Below, piece after piece: positions 35,395 through 44,400 of a DNA stretch of 64,000 nt (its first letter is position 1; every line of letters starts with the position of its first letter). Both the position numbers and the translations under genes were made by a program. Origin of the DNA: a bacterium (GTDB lineage: Bacteria > Krumholzibacteriota > Krumholzibacteriia > LZORAL124-64-63); NCBI GenBank assembly GCA_016719645.1, contig JADJYS010000006.1, positions 62,001 through 126,000 of the forward strand. Reading direction: 5' to 3'. The notes beneath the pieces are model-generated. The model did no database searches. It was not told where the DNA came from and saw nothing but the letters and a program-made list of their open reading frames with translations.

Positions 35395-36573
35395 TCAGAC
35401 GACGCCCAGTTCGCGGCCCACGCGGGTCATGATGTCCATGGCCCGGTGCACCTCGTCCTCGGTGTGGGTGGCCATCAGGCTCAGGCGGATCAGGGCGCCG
35501 CCCTTCTCCACGGCGGGGGAGACCACGGGGTTGACGAAGACGCCCTCCTCGAACAGCCGCCCGCACATCTGGAAGGCCATCAGGTCCTCGCCGATGACCG
35601 CCGGGATGATGGGCGTGTTCGAGGGGCCGGTGTCGAAGCCGGCGTCCTGCAGGCGCTCCATCATGACCGCGGTGTTGCGCCACAGCTGCTTGAGGCGCCA
35701 GTCCTCCTCGAGCATGACGTCGATCGCGGCCGAGACCGAGGCCACCGAGGCCGGCGGCATGCTCGCCGAGAAGATCAGCGAGCGGGCGATGTGCTGGATG
35801 AAGTGGATGGTGTCCTTGTCCGCGGCGATGAAGCCGCCGACCGAGGCCAGGGACTTGCTGAAGGTGCCCATGATCAGGGGCACGCGCTCGGTGACCCCGA
35901 AGTGGTTGGCGGTGCCGCGGCCCTGCGCGCCCAGCACGCCCACGCCGTGGGCGTCGTCGATCATCAGGACGGCGCCGTGGCGCTCGGCCAGGTCCAGGAT
36001 CTCCGGGATCTTCGCGATGTCGCCGTGCATGGAGAACACGCCGTCCACGACGATGAGCTTGCCGTCGGTGGTGCAGACGTCCAGGGTGTGCGCCAGCGAC
36101 GCCATGTCGTTGTGCTTGTATTTCTTGACCTGCCCGAAGCTCAGGCGCGTGCCGTCGATGATCGAGGCGTGGTCGGTGCGGTCGACGATGACGGTGTCGT
36201 TGCGCCCGACCAGGGCGAAGATCGCGCCGAGGTTGACCATCATGCCCGTCGAGAAGACCAGGGCGGCCTCCTTGCCGACCAGGCGCGCCAGCTTCTCTTC
36301 CAGCTCGAGGTGGATGTCCAGGGTGCCGTTCAGGAACCGCGAGCCGGCGCAGCCGGTGCCGTACTTGTCCAGGGCCAGCTTGGCGGCTTCCTTCACCCGG
36401 GGGTGGTTCGTCAGGCCCAGGTAGTTGTTGCTCCCGAGCATGATGACCTCGCGGCCCCCGATCCGCACCGTGTTCTCCTGGGCCGATTCGATGACCCGGA
36501 AGAAATGGTACAGCCCGGCGGCCTGCAGATCCCTGGCCGTGGTGAATTGGGCGACCTTGTCCAGCAGACCCAT
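35395..36573 (-). CDS. spt: Serine palmitoyltransferase (alpha-oxoamine synthase family)
   Basis: 392 residues. PLP-dependent condensation of serine with an acyl thioester is the first step of sphingolipid synthesis. The family blocks SNNYLGLTNHP, GTGCAGSRFLNGTLDIHLELE (given as its parts), DDAHGVGVLGAQGRG and GTFSKSLASVGGF (PLP Lys) are present. RFLNGT and TFSKSLAS match bacterial serine palmitoyltransferases better than 2-amino-3-ketobutyrate ligase (Kbl), which has TLGKALGG. It is first in an operon with acyltransferase, epimerase and PAP2 genes, which supports the call. Kbl is the main alternative. Confidence 0.8.
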   Translation of the reverse strand: MGLLDKVAQFTTARDLQAAGLYHFFRVIESAQENTVRIGGREVIMLGSNNYLGLTNHPRVKEAAKLALDKYGTGCAGSRFLNGTLDIHLELEEKLARLVGKEAALVFSTGMMVNLGAIFALVGRNDTVIVDRTDHASIIDGTRLSFGQVKKYKHNDMASLAHTLDVCTTDGKLIVVDGVFSMHGDIAKIPEILDLAERHGAVLMIDDAHGVGVLGAQGRGTANHFGVTERVPLIMGTFSKSLASVGGFIAADKDTIHFIQHIARSLIFSASMPPASVASVSAAIDVMLEEDWRLKQLWRNTAVMMERLQDAGFDTGPSNTPIIPAVIGEDLMAFQMCGRLFEEGVFVNPVVSPAVEKGGALIRLSLMATHTEDEVHRAMDIMTRVGRELGVV

Positions 36574-36649
36574 GTTTCGCGTTCCTTGTTGAACCGTCGG
36601 CTGCGAGAATTGAAAGCCGTTCTCGTTTGCGGGCGCAGTCGGCCCAGAA

Positions 36650-36677
36650 CATATACGGGTTCGCAGCCGCTTACCAA
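36650..36677 (-). promoter_or_regulatory. Promoter for the sphingolipid operon
   Basis: On the minus strand TTGGTA (36677-36672), 16-base spacer, TATATG (36655-36650), about 75 bases ahead of ATG 36573. It lies in a small AT-rich patch between the cstA stop and this operon. Confidence 0.5.
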
Positions 36678-36687
36678 TAAATTTACG

Positions 36688-38376
36688 TCAGGCCGGGCCG
36701 GCCTTCCGGCCGCTTGCGGCCGTTCCTCTGCCCGCGATCAGCAGACCCCGCGCCTCCCAGGCCAGGAACAGGGCCATGGCGACCAGCCCGGCCGCGATGC
36801 CCGCCAGCAGGCCCTCGCCGTCGCGCAGGAAGCCCGCGCACTGCCAGCCCAGGGCCCCGATCGTCGTCGCCAGCATGAACAGCGCGGGCACCAGGGTGGC
36901 CGCCCGGGGCTTGTGCAGCCCGACCAGCCAGCTCGTGACCACCAGCAGGCTGAGCGCCGCCACCAGCTGGTTCGAGGCGCCGAAGACCGGCCAGATCCGG
37001 TGGTAGCTGTCGCTGGCCCCGAGCCAGCCCGCCGCCAGCACCGTGACCAGGGTGGCGCCCCAGCGGGTGCCGACGACCGGGGCGCCGCGCGCCAGCTCCT
37101 GCAGGACGAAGCGGGCGAGGCGGGTCGAGGTGTCCAGGGTGGTGATGACGAAGGCGTTGATCATCAGGATGCCGAAGAACAGGCCGACCGAGGCGCCCAG
37201 CCCCGGCAGGGCGTCGGTCAGCCGGCCGAAGCCCGTGGCGAAGGCGACGATGGGCCCGCCGCCCGCAGGGTCCATCAGCTGCTGCAGGCTGCCGGCGGCG
37301 GGCGAAGCGCCGGCGTCCCAGCGCAGGGCGCCCGCCGCGATCAGCACCACCAGCGCCGCCAGCCCCGCCTCCAGGATCATGGCGCCGAACCCGATGCGCA
37401 GGCCGTCGCTCTCGCGGGACACCTGCTTGCTGGTGGTGCCGCCGGCGACCAGGGAGTGGAAGCCCGAGATGGCGCCGCAGGCGATCATCACGCAGAGCAT
37501 GGGCCAGGCGGGCCCCTGGGTCGGCGACGAGAAACCGGTGAAGGCCGGCGCCTCCAGGTCCGGGTGCAGCGCGATCAGCCCCAGCACGCCGCCGCCGATG
37601 CCCAGGTAGAGGATCCAGGTGCTCAGGTAGTCGCGCGGCTGCAGCAGCAGCCACACCGGCAGCGTCGAGGCCAGCACGCAGTAGACCATCAGGACCCAGA
37701 ACCAGCAGGTCGCGGCCGGGACCCCGAGCACCGTCGCCGGCAGCGTGATCGGCAGCAGCGTGCCCAGCCAGACCAGCGCGGCCAGCGCGCCCAGGGCCGC
37801 CAGCGTGAAGGGCAGCAGGGGCCGTCCCGGCCGCAGCACGCCGGCGCCGAACACGGCCGCCAGCAGGATCAGGCCGAAGGTGGGCACCACGATGCCCGGT
37901 TCCTTGACCAGGGTCTGGGCGGTGATCACGCCGAAGACCGCGACCACCATCACCAGGGTGCACCACAGGAAGACCGACAGGATCAGGCGCGCGCGGCGGC
38001 CGAGCGTGGTCTCGGCGATCTCGCCGATCGACACGCCGCCGCTGCGGACCGAAGCCATCAGCGAGACGTAGTCGTGGACCGCGCCCATGAAGACCGAGCC
38101 CAGGGCGATCCAGCCGAGCGCCGCCGCCCAGCCGAAGTACAGCACGCCGAGCAGCGGGCCCACGATCGGGCCGGCCCCGGCGATCGAGGAGAAGTGGTGG
38201 CCGAACAGCACGGGCGTCCTGGTCGCGTGGAAGTCGACGCCGTCGGCGCGGCTGCGGCTCGGGACGGCGCGCGCGTCGTCGGGTCCGATCAGGCGGCGGG
38301 CGATCCTGCCGCCGTACCACCGGTAGCCGACCACGAGCCAGGCGGCGACCAGGCCGCCGATCCACAAGCTGTTCAT
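36688..38376 (-). CDS. cstA: Carbon-starvation protein CstA-like transporter
   Basis: 562 residues with more than a dozen membrane segments. It has the CstA opening (RTPVLFGHHFSSIAGAGPIVGP, given as the family block near residue 50, GHHFSSIAGAGPI), FMGAVHDYV and SGFHSLVAGGTTSKQ. Members import peptides or pyruvate; this short (CstA/BtsT without the long C-terminus) form is widespread. ATG 38376 lies 43 bases after the AMMECR1 gene on the same strand. Confidence 0.92.
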   Translation of the reverse strand: MNSLWIGGLVAAWLVVGYRWYGGRIARRLIGPDDARAVPSRSRADGVDFHATRTPVLFGHHFSSIAGAGPIVGPLLGVLYFGWAAALGWIALGSVFMGAVHDYVSLMASVRSGGVSIGEIAETTLGRRARLILSVFLWCTLVMVVAVFGVITAQTLVKEPGIVVPTFGLILLAAVFGAGVLRPGRPLLPFTLAALGALAALVWLGTLLPITLPATVLGVPAATCWFWVLMVYCVLASTLPVWLLLQPRDYLSTWILYLGIGGGVLGLIALHPDLEAPAFTGFSSPTQGPAWPMLCVMIACGAISGFHSLVAGGTTSKQVSRESDGLRIGFGAMILEAGLAALVVLIAAGALRWDAGASPAAGSLQQLMDPAGGGPIVAFATGFGRLTDALPGLGASVGLFFGILMINAFVITTLDTSTRLARFVLQELARGAPVVGTRWGATLVTVLAAGWLGASDSYHRIWPVFGASNQLVAALSLLVVTSWLVGLHKPRAATLVPALFMLATTIGALGWQCAGFLRDGEGLLAGIAAGLVAMALFLAWEARGLLIAGRGTAASGRKAGPA

Positions 38377-38419
38377 CGTGCCTCCTGCACCGCGGCGCGG
38401 GCCCGCCCCCCGGCGGGGG

Positions 38420-39010
38420 TCAGTCCCGCGACGGATCCTCCCCGAACACTTCGGCTTCGAAGATGTGGAACTGCGAGCCGCGGCGCCAGGCGTCGGGGGG
38501 CAGGCCGGCCTTGAGGCTGAGCTGGCCGAGCAGCGTCTCGCGGTCCCAACCCTGTTCCGCCGCGACCTGGGGCAGGAACACCGCCCGCGCGTTCCCGCGG
38601 GTCAGGACGACGCCGTGGCGGGGCACCTCGATCCCGCTCCAGTCCGCGACGGGCCGCAGGGGCGTGAGGGCCGAGATCTCCAGCGTCAGGCCGGGCAGCT
38701 CGTCCTCCGTCAGGGGCAGGAACCGCGGGTCGCGGAAGGCGGCCGCCAGGGTGTTGGCGACCACGGCCTCGCACAGCGGCGCCGTGCCCGCGATGTCGCC
38801 GATGCAGCCGCGCAGCCGCCCGAGGCGGTGCAGCGACACGAAGACGCCGCGGCGCTCGCGCAGCGGGGGGCCGAGGTCGGCGCCCGCGGCGGCGGCGAAG
38901 GCGGCGGGCCGGGGCGGGGGTTCGCCGCCGACCGCGCCGTTCAGGGTCGCGCGCGCGAGCCTCAGCAGGAAGGCGCGTTGCGGGGCCGTGAGCGGCGCGG
39001 GCGCGTTCAC
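38420..39010 (-). CDS. AmmeMemoRadiSam system protein A (AMMECR1 domain)
   Basis: 196 residues, essentially one AMMECR1 domain with the invariant LRGCIGD block (shown as GRLRGCIGDIAG) and PLTEDELPGLTLEIS. It starts at GTG 39010, sharing GTGA with the stop of the Memo gene upstream. A, B and a radical-SAM protein form a conserved trio; only A and B are found here. The biochemical role is unknown. Confidence 0.9.
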   Translation of the reverse strand: MNAPAPLTAPQRAFLLRLARATLNGAVGGEPPPRPAAFAAAAGADLGPPLRERRGVFVSLHRLGRLRGCIGDIAGTAPLCEAVVANTLAAAFRDPRFLPLTEDELPGLTLEISALTPLRPVADWSGIEVPRHGVVLTRGNARAVFLPQVAAEQGWDRETLLGQLSLKAGLPPDAWRRGSQFHIFEAEVFGEDPSRD

Positions 39011-39888
39011 GGCGCCGCCGGTCCCGGCAGGCAGGCCACGGCGGCGGCGTAGCTCACCGAGAGCGTGAAGTCGCCGTCGCGGTCCGCGCTGCGGGCGTAG
39101 TCCACCACGTCGGCCCGCAACCGCTGCGGCCAGGGCAGCGACATCACCAGGGCCGCAGCCTCCAGCCCGCACATGGTGACGCCGGTGCGCCGCCCGTAGT
39201 CGAGCAGGGCCTCGGCGTCCCACGCCCGGACGGCGTCGAGGATGCCCTGGTCCAGTTCGCGCAGCCGCTCGGGCACGCGGTCGCGGAACGGCACGTAGCC
39301 GTACACGGCCCCGTAGTGCGTCAGGTCGGTCGAGACCACGAACAGGGTGGAACCGTCGCACCAGGGCGCCAGCGCCTCGGCCGCCACGTACCGCAGGGCC
39401 CGCGAGAGGCGGGGCACCAGCAGCGGCACGATCGGCGGCGGGTCGTCCGTCAGCGCCTGCAGCAGGGGCAGCTGGATCTCCTCGGCGTGCTCCCGGAGGT
39501 GGGCGTGGGTGTCCTCGGTGAAGGAGGCGTTGTGGGCGACGTGCGCGCAGGCGGCCCGGTCCAGGGGGACCTCGCCCAGCGGCGTGGCGTAGGCGTCCCA
39601 GCGCGGCGTCGAGATGCGGGCCAGCGCGGCGTGGTGGTTGGGGGCGAGGATCACGATGCGCCGGTACGATCCCACCACATCGCGCAGCAGTCCCCAGCCC
39701 CGGCCCGCGACCGGGCCCGAGTAGGCGTACCCCGCGTGGGGCACCATCAGCACGACGGGCCGCCCGGGGGGCAGCCGGTCCTTCGCCGCCGCGGCCAGCA
39801 GGCGCGTCGCGAGATCCCGCAACTCCCGCGCCCCCCCGGGGTACCAGGAGCCGGCCAGGGCGCTCGGCCGCACGTTGGCGGAGGGCAT
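39007..39888 (-). CDS. AmmeMemoRadiSam system protein B (Memo family)
   Basis: 293 residues. It begins with SALAGSWYPGG. Memo/extradiol-dioxygenase-like residues are visible: PHAGYAYSG (His), APNHHAAL, EHAEEIQLPLL and STDLTHYG. ATG 39888 is chosen because family similarity begins there; the frame stays open upstream but that part is non-conserved. It is coupled to the AMMECR1 gene by a 4-base overlap and is divergent from the STAS gene. Confidence 0.9.
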   Translation of the reverse strand: MPSANVRPSALAGSWYPGGARELRDLATRLLAAAAKDRLPPGRPVVLMVPHAGYAYSGPVAGRGWGLLRDVVGSYRRIVILAPNHHAALARISTPRWDAYATPLGEVPLDRAACAHVAHNASFTEDTHAHLREHAEEIQLPLLQALTDDPPPIVPLLVPRLSRALRYVAAEALAPWCDGSTLFVVSTDLTHYGAVYGYVPFRDRVPERLRELDQGILDAVRAWDAEALLDYGRRTGVTMCGLEAAALVMSLPWPQRLRADVVDYARSADRDGDFTLSVSYAAAVACLPGPAAP

Positions 39889-40078
39889 CGCACGCCTCGA
39901 TTCGGTGGAAAACCCGCCGGATCCTAGCAGATCGCCGCCGTTCCCGCCAGCCGTCATCCCGCCGGCGCCGGCACCGTCAGCAACCCGGGACTTGCATCCG
40001 GGGGCGATCGGCATCATTCTGTTGAGGCGCCGCGCAACGATGGCTGCGCGCCCCTTATCCCCCTTCGGGAGGACCCGC

Positions 40079-40426
40079 GTGAAGATTACCGAGAAGCCCC
40101 AGGGCGAAGTCATGATCCTGCAGCTGTCGGGCAAGATCATGGGCGGCGAGGACCACGAGCTGTTCCACAGCCAGATCAAGACCCTCATCAACGAGGGCTA
40201 CGTGGACGTGGTCCTGAACATGGGCAAGGTCAACTGGATCAACTCGACCGGCTTGGGCGTGCTCGTCTCGGGCTACCACACGCTGAAGAAGAATGGCGGG
40301 CAGATGCGGATCTGCGACGTGAGCGGCCGCATCGACAACATCCTGAACGTCACCCAGCTCAAGCTCGTGTTCGAGACCTACGACAACGAGGCCGCGGCCC
40401 TCGCCTCCCTGGGTCACACCGGTTGA
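40079..40426 (+). CDS. STAS-domain protein (anti-sigma-factor antagonist type)
   Basis: 115 residues, one STAS domain. GEVMILQLSGKIMGGED at the start and the phospho-site loop VNWINSTGLGVLV (SpoIIAA has DSSGLG) identify the family, with Ser in the expected place. Such proteins are controlled by phosphorylation by an anti-sigma kinase. GTG 40079 follows CGGGAGG. Its stop overlaps the TTG start of the next gene (TTGA, 40423-40426). No RsbW/RsbU partner is present nearby. Confidence 0.9.
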   Translation: MKITEKPQGEVMILQLSGKIMGGEDHELFHSQIKTLINEGYVDVVLNMGKVNWINSTGLGVLVSGYHTLKKNGGQMRICDVSGRIDNILNVTQLKLVFETYDNEAAALASLGHTG

Positions 40427-42189
40427 GCCACCCGCTGACCCACCCCGTCCACAGCTTCCACATCCCCGTCATGGGGACGGGCTTCACCGTGGACACGCCG
40501 CTGAAGGTGGCCCGCTACGGGATCTCCTCGGTGGTCTCCCTGGTCGACGACCTCCTGCTCGAGCAGATGCGCGGCCTGGTCTGCCGGCGCGAGGGCCGCG
40601 GCTTCGAGGCCGTCCCCGCCGACGCCGAGGACGCGCGCGCCGACCGCATCACCCGCTACCTCGACCTGCTCGGCGAGCTGGTGGACCGCCAGATCGACCA
40701 GGTCCGCGGGGCCGTCTTCGAGAAGGGCAGCGAGATCACCCGCTACTTCGAGATGCTCCCCGGCTCGCCGCTGCGCGCCGCCTACGAGCGCATGCAGGAG
40801 GCCGCGGGCCCCGCCCGCGCCCGGCTCCAGGAGGAGCTGCGCGGCGCGGTCGTCGCCGGCGGCATCGACGTCAACATCATGACCAAGCTGGACCGCGTGC
40901 GGCTGCACCGGGGCAAGCCCCTGGGCCCCGCCTTCACCGACGCCATGAGCGCGCTGCGCGGCTACGCCCGCAGCCGGCTGCGCTCCTCGGTGGTCCTCTC
41001 GGCGGGCGTCAACCGCCGCCTGTTCGGCTACCTGGCCGAGTTCGACGATTTCTTCCCGGACGGCGCCGGCGACATGCGCAAGCGGATCGTGCTGAAGGTG
41101 AGCGACTTCCGCTCGGCCCAGGTCCAGGCCCGCCTGCTGGCCCAGAAGGGCCTGTGGGTCTCCGAGTTCCGGGTCGAGTCCGGCCTCAACTGCGGCGGGC
41201 ACGCCTTCGGCGGGACGGGCACGCTGCTCGGCCCCGTGCTCGAGGACTTCCGCCGCGAGCGCGCGCGCCTGTCCGCGCAGCTGCGCGAGAGCTGGGCCGC
41301 GGCGCTGGCGTCCCTCGGCCGCGCCGTGCCCGACGCGCCCCCGGAGCAGCGGATCACGGTCCAGGGCGGCATCGGCACGGCCGAGGAGAACGAGCTGCTG
41401 CTGCGCCACTACGGTGTCGACGGCACCGGCTGGGGCAGCCCCTTCCTGATGGTGCCCGAAGCCGTCAACATCGACCCGGTCCACCTCGCGCGGCTGTGCG
41501 AGGCCGGGGAGGACGACATCCGCCTGAGCGACAGCTCGCCGCTGGGCGTGCCGTTCTGGAGCCTGCGCAACTCGGAGAGCGAGCTGGAACGGCTGCGGCT
41601 GATCGACGAGGGCCGCCCCGGCAGCGCCTGCCCCAAGGGCTTCCTGGTCGCCGACACCGAGTTCACGCCGGTGCCGATCTGCACGGCCAGCCGCGCCTAC
41701 CAGCGGCGCAAGCTGCAGGCGATCGCCGACGCCGGGCTGGACGCGGCCGAGCAGGCCCGCCGCACGGACGACGTGGTGGTCAAGGCGTGCATCTGCCACG
41801 ACCTGGCCGGGGGCGCCACCCTGCCTTCGGGGATCGACCCCGACGCCCGCACCGCGGTCTGCTGCGGCCCCAACACGGCCTACTTCACGCGCGCGGCCAG
41901 CCTGCGCGAGATGGTCGACCACATCTACGGCCGCGGCCGGCTGCCCCTGGCCGAGCCGCGCCCCCACATGCTGCTGAAGGAACTGAGCCTGCACCTGGAC
42001 CGTTTGCGCGAGGCCGCGTCCGACCGCCAGGACCAGGGCGCGGAAGCGGCGGCGAAGGTGCGCGAGAACCTGCAGGCCGGGATCGCCCATTACCGGGAGC
42101 TGGCGGAGCGGACCCTGGCCGAAGCGCGCGCGAGCTTCCTCGAGCGCCTCGAGCACCTGCAGTCGGATCTGATGTCGCCGAAGTCCTAG
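40423..42189 (+). CDS. Conserved uncharacterised protein, probable TIM-barrel-like
   Basis: 588 residues. The opening FHIPVMGTGFTVDTPLKVA then YGISSVVSLVDD recalls a flavin-binding barrel (nitronate monooxygenase/IMPDH-like), and a Gly/Cys-rich stretch ESGLNCGGHAFG lies near residue 254. The C-terminal part holds several Cys (VKACICHDL, VCCGPNTAY). Related proteins occur in FCB genomes as conserved hypothetical proteins. TTG 40423 is coupled to the STAS gene. I do not know its reaction; a metal or flavin site around GLNCGGH and CICH would fit. Confidence 0.7.
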   Translation: MSHPLTHPVHSFHIPVMGTGFTVDTPLKVARYGISSVVSLVDDLLLEQMRGLVCRREGRGFEAVPADAEDARADRITRYLDLLGELVDRQIDQVRGAVFEKGSEITRYFEMLPGSPLRAAYERMQEAAGPARARLQEELRGAVVAGGIDVNIMTKLDRVRLHRGKPLGPAFTDAMSALRGYARSRLRSSVVLSAGVNRRLFGYLAEFDDFFPDGAGDMRKRIVLKVSDFRSAQVQARLLAQKGLWVSEFRVESGLNCGGHAFGGTGTLLGPVLEDFRRERARLSAQLRESWAAALASLGRAVPDAPPEQRITVQGGIGTAEENELLLRHYGVDGTGWGSPFLMVPEAVNIDPVHLARLCEAGEDDIRLSDSSPLGVPFWSLRNSESELERLRLIDEGRPGSACPKGFLVADTEFTPVPICTASRAYQRRKLQAIADAGLDAAEQARRTDDVVVKACICHDLAGGATLPSGIDPDARTAVCCGPNTAYFTRAASLREMVDHIYGRGRLPLAEPRPHMLLKELSLHLDRLREAASDRQDQGAEAAAKVRENLQAGIAHYRELAERTLAEARASFLERLEHLQSDLMSPKS

Positions 42190-42953
42190 CCCCGCCGCAC
42201 GAGGGTTCGCGCATCCCGCAGCACGGCGCCCAGCGCCGACGTCCCCGCCCACACCAGACCCGCCCAGCCGTCCCGCGCACAGCCGCGCCGCGCGTACTGC
42301 CGCCAGAACGTGGCCGGCGCCGCGACCCACAGGTGCCAGGCGGCCCGGCGCCGCGAGCCCCGGCGCGCCTCCAGGCGCGTGTAGCGGTCGACCTTGCGCA
42401 GGTACTCCCGCCAGGATGTCATGGTGTGGTGGTCGAGGGGGCCGGCGAGGTCGCCGATCGTCGCGCCGGGCGGCAGGCGCACGCCCTCGTGGACCGCCGC
42501 GTCGTCGAACGTCGCGCCCCGCGTGCGGAACAGGCGCAGGTGGGGCCGCCCCGCCAGCTCCCGGCAGGTCATGCGGCGGCCCAGGACGTGCGTGTCCAGG
42601 GGGATGCGCCAGGCGTCGCGGGTCTCGAGCGACCCGTCGTCGAGGCGCCGGCGCAGCTCCTCGCGCAGCGCGGCGGTGAGCCGCTCGTCGGCGTCGATCC
42701 AGAGGGACCAGGGCGTGTCGGCCAGCGACAGGGCGCGCCGCCGCGCGGCGCCGAAGTCGTCCACGGCCGCCGTTTCCCAGCGCACGGCGAAGCGCCCGGC
42801 GGACGCCTCGCGGGCCAGCAGGTCCGGGGTGCCGTCGCGGCTGCCGGTGTCCAGGACCGCCAGTTCGTCGGCGACGCCCGCCAGGGAATCGAGGCACGCC
42901 GGCAGCCGGTGTTCCTCGTTGCGCACGATCATCGTCGCCGTTAGCTTGCGCAT
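42186..42953 (-). CDS. Family 2 glycosyltransferase (WaaE/KdtX-like)
   Basis: 255 residues, GT-A fold. The opening TATMIVRNEEHRLPACLDSL is the canonical GT2 start, ELAVLDTGSRDGTPDLL follows, and LWIDADERL holds the DxD-like metal site (about residue 92). The C-terminal part (DHHTMTSWREYLRKVDRYT) matches WaaE/KdtX-type enzymes. ATG 42953 marks the start of similarity. Its stop shares CTAG (42186-42189) with the convergent upstream gene. Confidence 0.87.
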   Translation of the reverse strand: MRKLTATMIVRNEEHRLPACLDSLAGVADELAVLDTGSRDGTPDLLAREASAGRFAVRWETAAVDDFGAARRRALSLADTPWSLWIDADERLTAALREELRRRLDDGSLETRDAWRIPLDTHVLGRRMTCRELAGRPHLRLFRTRGATFDDAAVHEGVRLPPGATIGDLAGPLDHHTMTSWREYLRKVDRYTRLEARRGSRRRAAWHLWVAAPATFWRQYARRGCARDGWAGLVWAGTSALGAVLRDARTLVRRG

Positions 42954-43072
42954 GGCCGCGGCTCCCCCGTGTTGGCGGTTCGGTCCTGCGGCGCACGATA
43001 GCACGCGCCGGTCCTGCCGCGCCGGCCCGGGCGAAGCCCGGGCCGCCCCCACCCCCGATCCGGAGGTCCGAC

Positions 43073-44308
43073 GTGACGCATCCCCAGCCGACGGTCCAGT
43101 CCGTCCGCGACGCCCTGCGCGAAGTCCTGGTGCCCGGCACCCGGGTCGACGTGGTCAAGATCGACCTGATCGGCGACGTGCAGGTCGCCGACGGCGCGGT
43201 CGAGGTGCGGATCAAGCACACCTCCGAGAAGCAGGAGACCATCGACGCGGTGTGCGGGCTGGTCGAGGCGCGCCTGCGCGCGTTGCCCGGCGTGCGCGAG
43301 GCCCGCGTCGCGGTCGACAGCCCCGCGCCGCCGCCCAAGCGCGCGGCGCCCAACCCCGACCCCTGGGCCGACCGGGCCCGCCTCGCCGGCGTGAAGCGCA
43401 TCGTCGCGGTGGCCAGCGGCAAGGGCGGCGTGGGCAAGTCGACGGTCGCGGTGAACCTGGCGCTGGCCCTGCAGGCGCTGGGGCACCGCGTCGGCCTGAT
43501 GGATGCGGACATCTACGGGCCGTCGCTGCCCACGATGCTCGGCACGCAGGAAGGTCCCGTGGCGCTGGGGGAGAAGGCCATCGGCCCCGTCGTCGCGCAC
43601 GGGCTGCAGTGCATCTCGATGGGCATGCTCGTGCCGGCGGGGCAGGCCGTGGTCTGGCGCGGGCCGATGGTCATGGCGGCGGTGCGGCAGTTCCTCAAGG
43701 ACGTGGTCTGGGAGGACCTCGACTACCTGGTGGTCGACATGCCGCCGGGCACCGGCGACGCGCAGCTCACCCTGGTCCAGCAGGTGCCGGTCGACGGCGT
43801 GGTGATGGTGACCACGCCGCAGGAACTCGCGCTGGCGGACGTGCGCCGCGGCATCCAGATGTTCGGCCAGGTGGGGGCGCCGGTGCTGGGCGTGGTGGAG
43901 AACATGAGCTACTTCCACTGCCCGGACAACGGCAAGCACTACCACATCTTCGGCAAGGGCGGCGGCCGCGCCGTGGCCGACGAGTTCGGCGTGCCCCTGC
44001 TCGCGGAGCTGCCCCTGGACCCGGCGACCCGCGAGGGCGGGGACTCGGGCGAACCCGTGGTGGAGGCGGGCGACAGCCCGACGCGGGCGGCGTTCCTGGA
44101 GTTGGCGCGCAAGGTTTCTGCGAGCGGCTCGCGCCGAAGAACGCCGCGAGACCCTGTGCAGGACGCGGCCGGGCCCCTGGCCCGGCGGCCGTCAGGCCGC
44201 TTCGCCCTCCTGGCGAGGGGCCTTCCGTGCCCCGGCGACGGGTCTCGAGGTCGAGTTTCACGCCCGGCGGCGGGGCCGCGAAAGGAAAGGGTTGTGCGGC
44301 GTTTGTGA
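43073..44308 (+). CDS. Mrp/ApbC-family Fe-S-cluster carrier ATPase
   Basis: 411 residues. The N-terminal DUF59/MIP18 domain is about 1-85. The deviant Walker A is GKGGVGKST (about 116). DMPPGTGDAQLT and ENMSYFHCPDNG follow; the usual CxxC here is CPDN, so only one of the two cluster Cys remains. The family normally ends near ELARKV (about residue 348); a further 60 or so Arg/Pro-rich residues follow here, with hairpin-prone DNA underneath (44165-44220), and may not be native. GTG 43073 has no strong ribosome site. Confidence 0.87.
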   Translation: MTHPQPTVQSVRDALREVLVPGTRVDVVKIDLIGDVQVADGAVEVRIKHTSEKQETIDAVCGLVEARLRALPGVREARVAVDSPAPPPKRAAPNPDPWADRARLAGVKRIVAVASGKGGVGKSTVAVNLALALQALGHRVGLMDADIYGPSLPTMLGTQEGPVALGEKAIGPVVAHGLQCISMGMLVPAGQAVVWRGPMVMAAVRQFLKDVVWEDLDYLVVDMPPGTGDAQLTLVQQVPVDGVVMVTTPQELALADVRRGIQMFGQVGAPVLGVVENMSYFHCPDNGKHYHIFGKGGGRAVADEFGVPLLAELPLDPATREGGDSGEPVVEAGDSPTRAAFLELARKVSASGSRRRTPRDPVQDAAGPLARRPSGRFALLARGLPCPGDGSRGRVSRPAAGPRKERVVRRL

Positions 44309-44400
44309 AAGGGGGGGAAATTCTGCTTCCTTGCGGGGGGCGTTCGTGAATAATCCGGGGCGGTGAGCGGCGGGCGGGGCGCGTGCGGCGGGAGGTCGCG

